Positions 18,020 through 29,863 of a stretch of DNA of 34,905 bases are shown here, one piece after another. The notes beneath the pieces are model-generated. The model was not told the origin of the DNA. It made no database searches and was given only the letters and a program-made list of their open reading frames with translations. A program made the translations under genes and the position numbers. The stretch comes from Dehalococcoidia bacterium (lineage in GTDB: Bacteria; Chloroflexota; Dehalococcoidia; Dehalococcoidales; Fen-1064): contig JAUYDN010000141.1 of NCBI GenBank assembly GCA_030691775.1, positions 1-34,905 of the forward strand. Reading direction: 5' to 3'. Position 1 is the first letter of the stretch, and each line of letters opens with the position of its first letter.

Positions 18020-19267
18020 TTGTACACAGCTCCCCGCGGCACGCAGGATATACTACCGGAAGAGCAACCTTACTGGCGGTACGTGGAGCAGAAAGCCGCC
18101 CGCATCTGCCAGCTCTATGGCTACGAGCGCATCGACCCGCCGATGTTCGAAGACACCCGGCTCTTCATCAAAGGCACCGGCGAGACGACGGACATCGTCC
18201 AGAAAGAGATGTATACGTTCGATGACCGCAGTGGCAACAGCCTGACACTTAAACCGGAGGGCACACCATCCGTCTGCCGTGCCTACCTGGAGCACGGTTT
18301 CAATAACCTGCCCCAGCCCGTCAAGCTCTTCTATTTCTCGCCCATCTTCCGCTATGAACGGCCCCAGGCCGGACGTTACCGTCAACACTACCAGTTCGGT
18401 GCGGAAGCTCTCGGCGAGGCGGATGCCTCACTGGACGCCGAGGTCATCGATATGGCATGGCGGTTCCTGGTTTCCCTGGGTCTGGAAAAACTCTTACTAT
18501 TCATCAACAGCATCGGCTGTCCTCAGTGCCGCCCGGCTTACCTGGAGCTATTGCGTAAATACTTCAGCGCCCGCATCGATGAATCCTGTGCCGACTGTAA
18601 AGCACGGTTGGAGCGGAATGTCTTGCGCCTGCTGGACTGCAAGCAACCGGCATGTCAAAGCATTGCCGCAAAAGCGCCGAGAAGCATCGATAACCTCTGC
18701 CCGGAATGCGCCGAGCACTTCCAGAAGCTCCAGGAATACCTGGGCTTGCTCAACATCCCGTTCGAGGTGAACCATAACCTGGTGCGCGGACTTGATTATT
18801 ATACCCGCACTGTCTTTGAAATCCAGCCCCAGGACCACGAAGCCCAGAGCACCATCTGCGGCGGCGGCAGGTATGACGGGCTGATCGAGACACTGGGCGG
18901 CAAACCGACACCCGGCACCGGCTATGCTATCGGCATCGAACGCATTATTATAAACCTCAAGAAAGAGGGGGTTACCGTGCCGCCACTGCCTTCTCCACAG
19001 GCATTTATCGCCTACATCGGGGAGACGGCACGCACAGAAGCAATCATACTGGCAGGGCAACTGCGGCGGGGTGATATCCCCGTGCTTATGGCTACCTCTG
19101 CCAAAAGTCTAAAAGCGCAACTCCGCCAGGCAAACAACCTGAAAATCCCCAAAACCGTCATTATCGGTGATGACGAGGTACGGACAGGCACGGCTATTCT
19201 CCGCGATATGGCGAGCTCAAAACAAATTACGGTCGGTTTGAAGGAACTGGCAGCGCTTTTGAGATAG
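18020..19267 (+). CDS. hisS: Histidyl-tRNA synthetase
   Basis: TTG start with upstream AGGAG; class II motifs (PRGTQDILPEEQ, RYERPQAGRYRQHYQFGAE, LVRGLDYYTRTVFE). Confidence 0.96.
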   Translation: MYTAPRGTQDILPEEQPYWRYVEQKAARICQLYGYERIDPPMFEDTRLFIKGTGETTDIVQKEMYTFDDRSGNSLTLKPEGTPSVCRAYLEHGFNNLPQPVKLFYFSPIFRYERPQAGRYRQHYQFGAEALGEADASLDAEVIDMAWRFLVSLGLEKLLLFINSIGCPQCRPAYLELLRKYFSARIDESCADCKARLERNVLRLLDCKQPACQSIAAKAPRSIDNLCPECAEHFQKLQEYLGLLNIPFEVNHNLVRGLDYYTRTVFEIQPQDHEAQSTICGGGRYDGLIETLGGKPTPGTGYAIGIERIIINLKKEGVTVPPLPSPQAFIAYIGETARTEAIILAGQLRRGDIPVLMATSAKSLKAQLRQANNLKIPKTVIIGDDEVRTGTAILRDMASSKQITVGLKELAALLR

Positions 19268-19391
19268 CCTCCCCACCCCTACGACCACTCCGGCATTTAG
19301 CTGTTAGCAATAAGCCTTCAGCTTTTACGTCCAATCTATCATGGCGCCGTGGCGCCACCCACGAACAATGAAAATGGAGGTGTCATTCTTC

Positions 19392-19453
19392 GTCGTCCCG
19401 ATAAAGTACAGGAGGATCGGGACTCCTCCAGAATGACAAGATAGACCATTTTC
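19392..19453. repeat. Dispersed intergenic repeat family B, copy 2
   Basis: Matches 6191..6254. Confidence 0.7.
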
Positions 19454-19506
19454 TAGGTAACGTTAAGTTGTATTTGCCAGGTGTTCCTTCTCGGCAGGTT
19501 AGTAAA

Positions 19507-19547
19507 ACAAAAACGGGGGTAGTGACTCTATCACCGCCTCCCCGTTT
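19507..19547 (-). terminator. Terminator-like hairpin downstream of amt
   Basis: AAACGGGG/CCCCGTTT arms with inner GTGA/TCAC; on the minus strand followed by TTTTTGTTTT. Confidence 0.5.
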
Positions 19548-19604
19548 GTAAAAGAATGACTATCCGAGCTTCCCGCGAAACAACTGAAAACCCTCACAAT
19601 CTCC

Positions 19605-19663
19605 CCCGTATCTTGTCCCGACTGAATCGGGATGGCGATGAAGTCGCTCATACGGGGCAGGCT
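19605..19663. repeat. Dispersed repeat family C, copy 1
   Basis: CCCGTATCTTGTCCCGACTGAATCGGGATGGCGATGAAGTCGCTCATACGGGGCAGGCT; its inverted near-copy is at 34298..34357. Confidence 0.8.
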
Positions 19664-19762
19664 CTTTACGAAGGGAGAGGATACAATTTCCCCACTTTCG
19701 TAAAGGGGGACTGAAGGGGGTTTTTCCTACATATGCTTTAGTTTCGCGGATGCCTCTATCCG

Positions 19763-21196
19763 TTATTCGCTGGCTGGAGCTGAAGCCGGAACCGCTTCCT
19801 GTTCCGGCGGGTATGCCTCTATACCATGCTCAGGTATATCCAGCCCCTGCAGTTCCTCTTTCCGGCTCGCCCGCAGACCCATCGTCTTTTTAATGAACCA
19901 GAAGGTAAGGAAAGCGGTAGGAGCCACCCAGGCAAAGACCGCCGCAATATCGATGATTTGTAAGACTAGCTGGCTGGCAGTGCCGCCGATAAGCCCTGTG
20001 ACGCCCTGGTACGTGCCATCGGCGAAAATGCCGACCATCAGCAAGCCCCAAAGTCCGCCACCCAGGTGCACCGGTACCGCGCCGACAGCATCGTCGACCT
20101 TAAGCACCCGCTCCACGAAGTTGGCTGTAAACATCATCACCGGCACAGCGGTAGCGCCGATAACGACGGCCGCCCAAGGAGCAATGTAAGCGACGGGCGC
20201 GGTAACCGCAACCAGGCCAACCAGGGTGCCGTTACACGCCATGACAATATCCATCTTTCCAGTCTTGACGAAGGTCCAGTATAGGGCGACTATGGCACCG
20301 GTCACCCCTGCCAGGAAGGTATTGACCGCAATTATCGAGATGCGCAGGTCGTTAGCCGCCAGCGTACTCCCTGTATTGAACCCGAACCATCCGAAGAACA
20401 GGATAAACGTACCGATGACGACATACGGCAGGTTGTGCCCTTTAATGACGTTAGGCGTGCCATCTTTATTGAACTTACCGATTCTCGGGCCGACCATCCA
20501 GGCACCGATAAGGGCTGCCAGACCGCCAACCATGTGCACCACGCCGGAACCGGCGAAATCCCTGGCACCGACGGCATCACCGATGGCGAGTGTGCTCAAC
20601 CAGCCGCCGCCCCAAACCCATTTACCGTAGACCGGGTAAATGAGCGCGCCGATAATGAAGCTGTACGCCAGGTAAGCAGTTATCTTCATCCGCTCCGCCA
20701 CCGCGCCGGCGACAATGGTGCAGGCGGTTGCCGCGAAGACCATCTGGAAGAACCACATCATTATCGTGGAGACGTCATAGCTGGCGCCGCTGAGGAAAAA
20801 TCCGCTAAACCCGATAAAGCTATTGCCGTTATCCAGTCCGGGGAACAATTTAGAGCCGCCGAACATGATGGCAAAACCGAACGCCCAGAAAGCCAGCGAA
20901 GAAATGCAGAAATCCATAAAGCTCTTGGTCCAGTAGTTGACATTGTTCTTGGACCGGATGAGACCGGCGCCGAGGAAGGCGAAACCCAACTGCATGAACC
21001 AGACGAGGAACCCCGTGAGCAGAGTCCACGCCATATTGAGACCGGCACTCGGATTCGCTTTCAGGGTATCACCACCGGTGGGGTCGGCGGCCTGTACGAT
21101 TGCCGGCACACCGAATATCAGGGTGCCGATAATTGCCATCACCATCAGCATGGTGACGACGCGGCGTATCGGGAAGGGCGGATTTGAACGTAACAT
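19763..21196 (-). CDS. amt: Ammonium transporter (Amt family)
   Basis: Signal peptide plus the usual Amt TM array, with GSGVVHMVGG and VHLGGGLWG; SD AAGGAGAG. Confidence 0.95.
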   Translation of the reverse strand: MLRSNPPFPIRRVVTMLMVMAIIGTLIFGVPAIVQAADPTGGDTLKANPSAGLNMAWTLLTGFLVWFMQLGFAFLGAGLIRSKNNVNYWTKSFMDFCISSLAFWAFGFAIMFGGSKLFPGLDNGNSFIGFSGFFLSGASYDVSTIMMWFFQMVFAATACTIVAGAVAERMKITAYLAYSFIIGALIYPVYGKWVWGGGWLSTLAIGDAVGARDFAGSGVVHMVGGLAALIGAWMVGPRIGKFNKDGTPNVIKGHNLPYVVIGTFILFFGWFGFNTGSTLAANDLRISIIAVNTFLAGVTGAIVALYWTFVKTGKMDIVMACNGTLVGLVAVTAPVAYIAPWAAVVIGATAVPVMMFTANFVERVLKVDDAVGAVPVHLGGGLWGLLMVGIFADGTYQGVTGLIGGTASQLVLQIIDIAAVFAWVAPTAFLTFWFIKKTMGLRASRKEELQGLDIPEHGIEAYPPEQEAVPASAPASE

Positions 21197-21237
21197 CGAG
21201 ACTCTCCTTTTTGTGTAATGGCTGTCAGCGATTACTG

Positions 21238-21357
21238 CTATTCCATCAGCTCTTCTTCCTGGTGTGCCACGGCATGGCGCTTGCGGACGATGGTCGGGAC
21301 GACCACCCAGACACCGAAGAGACCGACGAACGCGACCAGGGCAAATACGATTTCCAT
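21238..21357 (-). CDS. Unannotated single-pass membrane microprotein, 39 aa, directly upstream of amt
   Basis: ATG at 21357 preceded by CAGGAGGATAAC; reads MEIVFALVAFVGLFGVWVVVPTIVRKRHAVAHQEEELME*. Ends 41 bp before the amt start on the same strand. Missing from the ORF track. Confidence 0.75.
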   Translation of the reverse strand: MEIVFALVAFVGLFGVWVVVPTIVRKRHAVAHQEEELME

Positions 21358-21524
21358 GTTATCCTCCTGTATTGGGTTTACATATTTTCATCATAGGGAA
21401 TCAACATTTCCTGATTATTACTGTTATATTAAATCTATGTTTCGTGCATCATCGACCGTAACCCGCTGGAAAAACCAGTACAAATTTCCCTCCTTCCCAG
21501 CTTCCATTTGAAGCTGAAGTATGG

Positions 21525-21530
21525 TATAAT
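21525..21530 (+). promoter_or_regulatory. Extended -10 promoter element upstream of gyrB
   Basis: TGGTATAAT about 120 bp upstream of the probable gyrB start. Confidence 0.5.
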
Positions 21531-21568
21531 GTAAACATAATGAGAGCAGAAGTGCTCCTTTTACATAG

Positions 21569-23602
<2,034 letters not shown>

Positions 23603-23698
23603 TACACGTTGCTCGTCATTCCCTTCGAAAAAAACGTTCTTCACGTTCGTTGAGGACACGGCATGCCGTGTCCCTACATACCATATCCACGACTGGTT

Positions 23699-24331
23699 CT
23701 AATCCCGGTACAACCCCTTCTCCCTGATATACCACTCCACCTCTTTCGGGACCATTTCCCCGATGGGCAGTCCTTCGCGCACCCGCTCGCGGATATCCGT
23801 GGCGCTGATGTTCACCAGCGGCATTTCAACAATGATGACGCGCTTTAGCAGACCGGGTATTTTTTCTTCGATAGCGGCGAGGTCGGGGAGGGAGGAGCCG
23901 GGGCGGGGCAGTGCCACCAGGCAAGCAAGCTCGATTATCCGCGGTGGGTTTTTCCAGCGCACCAGTTCCGGCAGGTTGTCCCATCCCATGATGAAATAGA
24001 ACTCAGCCCGTCCTCGGTACTCATAGTGGAGTGTTTCCAGCGTATCAACGGTGTAAGAGGGACCCGCCATATCAACTTCGATTGTGGATAGCCGGTAGCA
24101 CGGTTTCCGGGAGATGGCAAGGCGCACCATGGCGATACGGTGCGCGGCGGGTGTTATCGGCTTGGCGGCTTTCATCCATGGCTTACCCGCGGGCACAAAT
24201 ATAACATCGTCAAGCTCGAGCCGGCACCGGGTTTCTTCCGCGATTGCCAGGTGCCCGTTGTGCACCGGGTCGAACGTGCCCCCGAGCACCCCTACCTTTG
24301 TTTTCTCACCATTCCCACTCGGTGTCACCAC
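23699..24331 (-). CDS. nadD: Nicotinate-nucleotide adenylyltransferase
   Basis: GVLGGTFDPVHNGHLAIAEE and C-terminal ISATDIRERVREG; overlaps the obgE 3' end by 26 bp. Confidence 0.94.
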   Translation of the reverse strand: MVTPSGNGEKTKVGVLGGTFDPVHNGHLAIAEETRCRLELDDVIFVPAGKPWMKAAKPITPAAHRIAMVRLAISRKPCYRLSTIEVDMAGPSYTVDTLETLHYEYRGRAEFYFIMGWDNLPELVRWKNPPRIIELACLVALPRPGSSLPDLAAIEEKIPGLLKRVIIVEMPLVNISATDIRERVREGLPIGEMVPKEVEWYIREKGLYRD

Positions 24332-25559
24332 AGCGTATCTTGTCGCCTCCCTTGATTCCAGCGTTCTTCAACAGCCGCCCGATTCCCTTGCGTATCAGGA
24401 ACCCATGCACCTGCAAGCGGACGGTAGGGTTGGTTATATCTACCCGCGCCACCACCCTTTCGATGTCAAGAGCATAAACTACAAAAACGCTGTCTTCCTT
24501 ACTTACTTCAGCGGCAGGTCGTTTCGGCTGGGGTCTGAAGATTTTCGTTTCTTCATGTTTCTTTACAACCGCGTTCTTTTTCAACAGGTCGTTGATGGTC
24601 CTCACCAGTTCCTTCACGCCTGACCCTGTCAATGCCGATACAAACTGTACCGTAACACCTGCCGCATCGAACTCCTTTTTAAGCTCATTTATTTTCACGT
24701 GTACTTCAGGCAGGTCTATCTTGTTTATAGCGACCAACTGTGGTTTCTTTCCCAGCGATGGGTCGTAAAGAAACAGCTCGTTGTTCACCTTCACCATGTC
24801 TTCCACCGGTGATTGAGAAGCGCCATTGACGAGGTGTACGAAGACCCGCGTCCGGGTGCTGTGGCGGAGAAATTCATGTCCCAGCCCGCGCCCCTGGTGC
24901 GCCCCCTCGAGCAGGCCGGGAATCTCGGCGATTACGAAGGTCTCATCGCCGACTTCCACCACCCCGAGCTCGGGTTCCCTGGTGGTAAACGGATAATCGG
25001 CTATCTTGGGTTTAGCGGCAGATACAGCCGCAAGTAGCGAAGACTTGCCAACATTAGGATAGCCGATAATACCCACATCCGCAATCAACCGCAGTTCCAT
25101 GACCAATGTCTTCTGCTCGCCCTCTTCTCCCGCCTGGGCGAGCCGCGGGGTCTGGTTAGTGGACGTGGCATAGTGCACGTTACCCCAACCGCCTTTACCA
25201 CCCGTGGCAACTGTCACCCGGTCGCCGGGAGCGGTCAGGTCGACGAGATAGACCTGGCCCTCTTCGGTTACATCATAAACGATAGTGCCCAACGGCACTT
25301 TTATATCCAGGTCTGCACCATATTTGCCGAATTTCTTCTGCCTGGCTCCCGCAAGTCCGTCTCCTGCCAGGTACCAGCCTCCCGACCGGAACTCCTTAAA
25401 ACCGGTCACCGCCGGGTCAGCCACCAGAACAACATCTCCACCCTTCCCTCCATCTCCCCCATCCGGTCCGCCGAACGGAACGTACTTTTCCCGCCGGAAA
25501 GTGATGGCGCCATCCCCACCTTTGCCTCCACTAATTTTTATACGGACGATATCGAACAT
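24306..25559 (-). CDS. obgE: GTPase Obg/CgtA
   Basis: Glycine-rich Obg domain, G1 GYPNVGKSS, G4 NKID, C-terminal OCT domain. Confidence 0.95.
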   Translation of the reverse strand: MFDIVRIKISGGKGGDGAITFRREKYVPFGGPDGGDGGKGGDVVLVADPAVTGFKEFRSGGWYLAGDGLAGARQKKFGKYGADLDIKVPLGTIVYDVTEEGQVYLVDLTAPGDRVTVATGGKGGWGNVHYATSTNQTPRLAQAGEEGEQKTLVMELRLIADVGIIGYPNVGKSSLLAAVSAAKPKIADYPFTTREPELGVVEVGDETFVIAEIPGLLEGAHQGRGLGHEFLRHSTRTRVFVHLVNGASQSPVEDMVKVNNELFLYDPSLGKKPQLVAINKIDLPEVHVKINELKKEFDAAGVTVQFVSALTGSGVKELVRTINDLLKKNAVVKKHEETKIFRPQPKRPAAEVSKEDSVFVVYALDIERVVARVDITNPTVRLQVHGFLIRKGIGRLLKNAGIKGGDKIRCGDTEWEW

Positions 25560-25914
25560 CTATTGCCTCACAATTTTCAATGCTTCCCGGATGTTCTCGG
25601 CTATCATCCGGTGCTTGCTCTTTTCAATAAAGAAATTCACAGCTTACTATCCTGTCAACTCTCAGCAAGTACCCCCCCCCTCTTTTTAAAGGTTAAATAA
25701 CTAGCTAACTCCTCTTGTTACTTCTTTTATTCTAAAGGATATGAGATATTATTTATACTAATGTCAGCGCACGCTCGTCAAACGTTGAACCTGGCTTGAA
25801 GATTTTGCCGCGGTGGGGTCGATGATTCTGCGGTCAGCGGGGGTTATCGAAAAGTGCCGTGGGTTATAAAAAAAAACGGGGTGGCGTTGAAAACGGACGG
25901 TGGGGATATAATCG

Positions 25915-27231
25915 TTAAATGTTTCGTTGAGCGTGTAGTTTCTGCTGGATGTTGAACAGCTGTCGCCGCAGGTGCGGGTCGTTGTTGAGAGACTCGGTTA
26001 TTTTTCCACAGGCGTAGCTGATGGTTGCGGGACTGCGCCCGCCCAGTTGTCTGCCGATGTCTGCCAGTGAACACTCTGTCTCCTCGCGCATAAGGTACAT
26101 TGCCGCCTGGCGGGCGGTTGCGGTGGTGTCATCCCGGCGTCTGCCCCTGAGGTCGGAAAGGGAGACCTGGAATGCTCCAGCGACCATCTCCACGATAAGC
26201 TCTAGGGTAACCGGCGGCAACCGTGGTTGTTTGCTGGCGATATCATCGATGGCGCGTGCCGCCATGTCCGGGGTAATGGCGGTACGGAGGAGTTTAGCAT
26301 ATGCAATAACACGGTTCAAGGCACCTTCCAGCGCCCGTATGTTCTCTTTTATCTGCAGAGCGATGAATTCCAGCACTTCCGCAGTAACGTCAACGCGTTC
26401 TCGTTCTGCCTTTGCCTTGAGTACGTTGAGTCGTGTTTCAAAATCGGGTGGCTGGAGGTCGGCTACCAGCCCCCACTCCAGGCGGCTACGTAAGCGTTCC
26501 TTGAGGGCTGGTAAAGCTTGCGGTACGCGGTCACTGGTGACGACAATCTGGTGGTTAGCGGCGTGGAGTTCGTTGAAGGTGTGGAAGAAATTCTCTTCGG
26601 TCTGTTCCTTGCCCCCGAAAAACTGGACGTCATCCAGCAGGAGGATATCGACCGTGCGGAACTTGCGGCGGAAATCGTCCGTGGTCTTTTCGCGGATGGA
26701 GGTGACCAGCTCGTTGGTGTACTGTTCCGCGCTGACGCAAAGCACGTGAAAGTTTCTTGTAATCGCATAGTTGCCAATGGCGTGGAGCAGGTGGGTCTTG
26801 CCGAGACCGGAGCCGCCGTGGAGATAGAGCGGGTTGAAGTTCTGCCCCGGATTTTCCGCAACTTTAGTTGCGGCGGCAAAGGCGAGGTTGTTGGAATTTC
26901 CCACGATGAAAGAATCGAATGTATATCGGGGGTTGAAGAGGGGTAAAGGCGTTCGGTCGCTAATGATTCTGGCGCCGGCATCGGCGACACGGAATTCCAA
27001 CCGGACATTATCGCGGAGGATACCGGTTAATACTCTCTCAATCAGACTGCGCTGGTTTTTTTCCAGGTATTCGGCGATAAAGGTGTTGGGCACGCCGATT
27101 TCGAATCGCCCGTCCCGGAAGTCGATACCGGTAGTCTTTTTAAACCAGGTAGCGAAATTCGCTTTATTTACTTCAACCTGAAGCTGGCCCAGAGCGGTTT
27201 CCCAGATTTCCTGGGCAGACCGTAGTTTCAT
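25915..27231 (-). CDS. dnaA: Chromosomal replication initiator DnaA
   Basis: Walker A LHGGSGLGKTHLLHAIGN, Walker B DILLLDDVQFF, C-terminal DNA-binding helix GGRSPATISYACGKI. Confidence 0.95.
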   Translation of the reverse strand: MKLRSAQEIWETALGQLQVEVNKANFATWFKKTTGIDFRDGRFEIGVPNTFIAEYLEKNQRSLIERVLTGILRDNVRLEFRVADAGARIISDRTPLPLFNPRYTFDSFIVGNSNNLAFAAATKVAENPGQNFNPLYLHGGSGLGKTHLLHAIGNYAITRNFHVLCVSAEQYTNELVTSIREKTTDDFRRKFRTVDILLLDDVQFFGGKEQTEENFFHTFNELHAANHQIVVTSDRVPQALPALKERLRSRLEWGLVADLQPPDFETRLNVLKAKAERERVDVTAEVLEFIALQIKENIRALEGALNRVIAYAKLLRTAITPDMAARAIDDIASKQPRLPPVTLELIVEMVAGAFQVSLSDLRGRRRDDTTATARQAAMYLMREETECSLADIGRQLGGRSPATISYACGKITESLNNDPHLRRQLFNIQQKLHAQRNI

Positions 27232-27695
27232 GTGTTAGAATCCTAAATCCAAGCCATAAACCCCCACAGACACAAAAATACCTACCCCACAGCTTTACGG
27301 CCTGGTGAAAATTACTTGCGGTTCTGGTGAGAACAAGCAACGATATTAAGGATAATCCCCTTTGCTACAGGAAAGCAAAGGCTCTGGCAATTACTTCTGG
27401 TAGTTTTTGACGTTAAAAAACTCGTTCGTTCTTAAGCGAACGCTCTGTCAGACTTCACCTTTTACCACTTCTCTCCTTGCCAGATTGAGTATGCCAGACG
27501 GCTTTGAAAAGTCAATTGCGAGCCTTTCTGTCACGGTTTTATGTGGTACTTACAGTACCAGACCGATACTATCTACTGTAGTGTCTCCGAAATAACCTGA
27601 CAATTACACATGGAGTGTGGTGCCACGGACGAAATATGAAAATGATGGTTGCAAAGGGTGGGAAAGCAAGATGACTGCCAGCTTGCACAAGGGAG

Positions 27696-27721
27696 TTGAG
27701 AGGGGCTGACGCCCCTCTCAA
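27696..27721. repeat. Perfect intergenic palindrome
   Basis: TTGAGAGGGGC TGAC GCCCCTCTCAA, 11-bp stem. Confidence 0.8.
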
Positions 27722-27893
27722 AATAGTTCTTCCCCTTCTCCGCAGAGAAGGGGCAAGGGGATGAGGCGCTGTGTAAGAACGGGCATCTTTTATTCAGAAT
27801 TGTAAAGCTGTTATTGAGACACTCCACTACTTTAACTCCAAAGTCATGCAGTACAATTTTGTTTATCATCAGGAAAGAATATTGTTAGGTTAC

Positions 27894-27925
27894 CCTCCAG
27901 ATGATAAAATGCGGTTAGCTGGAGG
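27894..27925 (+). promoter_or_regulatory. Inverted repeat that could pair with the fmt Shine-Dalgarno
   Basis: CCTCCAG (27894-27900) and CTGGAGG (27919-27925) are exact complements; GGAGG is the SD for ATG 27932. Confidence 0.4.
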
Positions 27926-27931
27926 CAGTTA

Positions 27932-28867
27932 ATGCGCATCGTCTTTATGGGCACGCCGGAGTTTGCCGTTGCACCGCTCGAATACCTTGTTCTGAACGGT
28001 TTAGAAGTAGTGGCGGTCTATACCCAGCCGGACCGGGAGGCGGGGCGGGGTCGGGCGACAGCGCCGCCTCCGGTGAAAATCACCGCTCTAAAATTAGGAC
28101 TACCGGTCCGCCAGCCCGCGAACTTGAAACCACCGGAAGAAAGGGCAAAACTGGCGGAGTTGAAGCCGGATGTTATCGTTGTGGCCGCCTTCGGGCAGAT
28201 TTTATCCCGCACAGTGCTGGAACTGCCCCCTCACGGCTGTCTCAATATCCACCCTTCCCTGCTCCCGAAGCACCGGGGTGTAGCGCCGGTGCCGGCCGCG
28301 ATTCTTAACGGGGATGTTTTCACGGGAGTAAGCATCATGAAGCTGGACACGGGCGTGGATACGGGTCCTATCCTTGCCCGGGCGCAAACGCCGGTAAGCG
28401 ATTGGGACACAGCCGGCACGCTCACTGAAAAACTGTCCCGCATAGGGGCGCACTTGCTCGTGGAGATTCTACCCCGCTGGATACAGGGGCAGGTTATCCC
28501 CCGGCAACAGGACGGAGCTGAGGCAAGCTATACAAATATGATTAAAAAAGAAGACGGAGAAATCGACTGGACAAAGCCTGCGCTTGAAATCTGGCGCCGG
28601 GTGCGTGCCTACCAGCCCTGGCCCGGAAGCTACACCAGCTGGCAGGGCAAACAGCTAAAAATTATCGAGGCGGCGGTCTTGCCGGATGGCGCTGGGAACC
28701 CCGGTCAGATAGTGCCGCTGACAGGTGAGATTGCTTTCGGGGTGGCAACGGGGCGGGGCATACTGGGTATTATGCGGGTGCAAATGGAAGGGAAACGTGT
28801 CATGAGCTCCGGAGAATTCCTGCGGGGTCAACGCCAGCTATTGGGAGCGAGCCTGCCCGGAGAGTAG
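27932..28867 (+). CDS. fmt: Methionyl-tRNA formyltransferase
   Basis: MRIVFMGTPEFAVAPLEYL, LNIHPSLLPKHRGVAPVPAAILNGD. Confidence 0.96.
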   Translation: MRIVFMGTPEFAVAPLEYLVLNGLEVVAVYTQPDREAGRGRATAPPPVKITALKLGLPVRQPANLKPPEERAKLAELKPDVIVVAAFGQILSRTVLELPPHGCLNIHPSLLPKHRGVAPVPAAILNGDVFTGVSIMKLDTGVDTGPILARAQTPVSDWDTAGTLTEKLSRIGAHLLVEILPRWIQGQVIPRQQDGAEASYTNMIKKEDGEIDWTKPALEIWRRVRAYQPWPGSYTSWQGKQLKIIEAAVLPDGAGNPGQIVPLTGEIAFGVATGRGILGIMRVQMEGKRVMSSGEFLRGQRQLLGASLPGE

Positions 28868-28877
28868 AGGAGATGAG

Positions 28878-29672
28878 TTGGAACTACCAAAAGACCTGAG
28901 CCGCTTTACGGCACTGGAGAAGGTTATCGCCCGCCTGCGCGGACCCGAAGGCTGTCCCTGGGATAAAGCGCAAACGCATCAATCGCTCCGTGAAACGTTT
29001 TTACAGGAATGCTATGAGGTGCTGGAAGCCCTCGATGAAGCCGATGTAAACAAACTGCGCGAGGAGCTCGGCGACCTTTTGCTTCATATCGTCCTGCAAG
29101 CGCGTATCGCCGAGGAGGCGGGTGAATTCAAGCTGGGCAACGTCATCGCGGCAATCAATAAAAAGCTTATTCACCGGCACCCGCACGTTTTCGGCCAGCG
29201 GAAGGTCGCCGACGTGTCTGAAATCGTCCATAACTGGGAGGTATTAAAACAGGAAGAGAAAGGCACGGAGAAATCGGTCATTACCGGCGTGCCGAAAGAC
29301 CTGCCCGCTCTCAGCCACAGCCAGGAAATCCAGCACCGGGTGGCGCAGGTCGGCTTCGACTGGGAAGATGACCGGGGTGTCATCGAAAAACTGGCGGAGG
29401 AGGTCGGGGAGTTGACAGGGGCAGAGACGGCGGAAAAGAAAAAAGAGGAGTTCGGCGACCTGCTTTTTACCCTGGCGAACATTGCCCGCCGCCAGGAAAT
29501 CGACCTCGAAGTTGCGTTGAGAGAAGCCAACCGTAAATTTGCGCGCCGGTTCCAGTATATGGAAGAGCTCTGCCGCCAGCGGGACCTGGATTTCAAAAAG
29601 CTATCATTCGACGAGCAAAACCAGCTCTGGGAAGAAGCAAAGCGTGGCACGAAAAACCGGAAGAAACGGTAA
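28878..29672 (+). CDS. mazG: Nucleoside triphosphate pyrophosphohydrolase MazG
   Basis: LRGPEGCPWDKAQTHQSLRETFLQECYEVLEALDEAD...EELGDLLLHIVLQA; TTG start with GAGGAGA upstream. Confidence 0.94.
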   Translation: MELPKDLSRFTALEKVIARLRGPEGCPWDKAQTHQSLRETFLQECYEVLEALDEADVNKLREELGDLLLHIVLQARIAEEAGEFKLGNVIAAINKKLIHRHPHVFGQRKVADVSEIVHNWEVLKQEEKGTEKSVITGVPKDLPALSHSQEIQHRVAQVGFDWEDDRGVIEKLAEEVGELTGAETAEKKKEEFGDLLFTLANIARRQEIDLEVALREANRKFARRFQYMEELCRQRDLDFKKLSFDEQNQLWEEAKRGTKNRKKR

Positions 29673-29863
29673 CCGGAAATACGTTATTCTGATAGTACTG
29701 GCAGCACACAAGGCAGCTCGTTTTCTGTAAGTTGGCGGTCAATTTCCCCACGGGACTATTTTGTGGCGACGCTATTGCTAAAAAAGTCAATCCCCGTTAA
29801 AATAACGTAGATAAGAGACGACCGACTGTCAGCGTTGACGTCGGTTGTATTATTATGCAGTTG

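Noticed and set aside
25672-25680. C9 tract upstream of obgE as a phase-variable switch
   Set aside because: Intergenic in a housekeeping context; no length variation can be seen from one sequence, and it may be a sequencing artefact.
27573-27869. 98-aa minus-strand ORF between dnaA and fmt
   Set aside because: Spans the palindrome and repeat-like CCCCTTCTC sequence; composition not protein-like.
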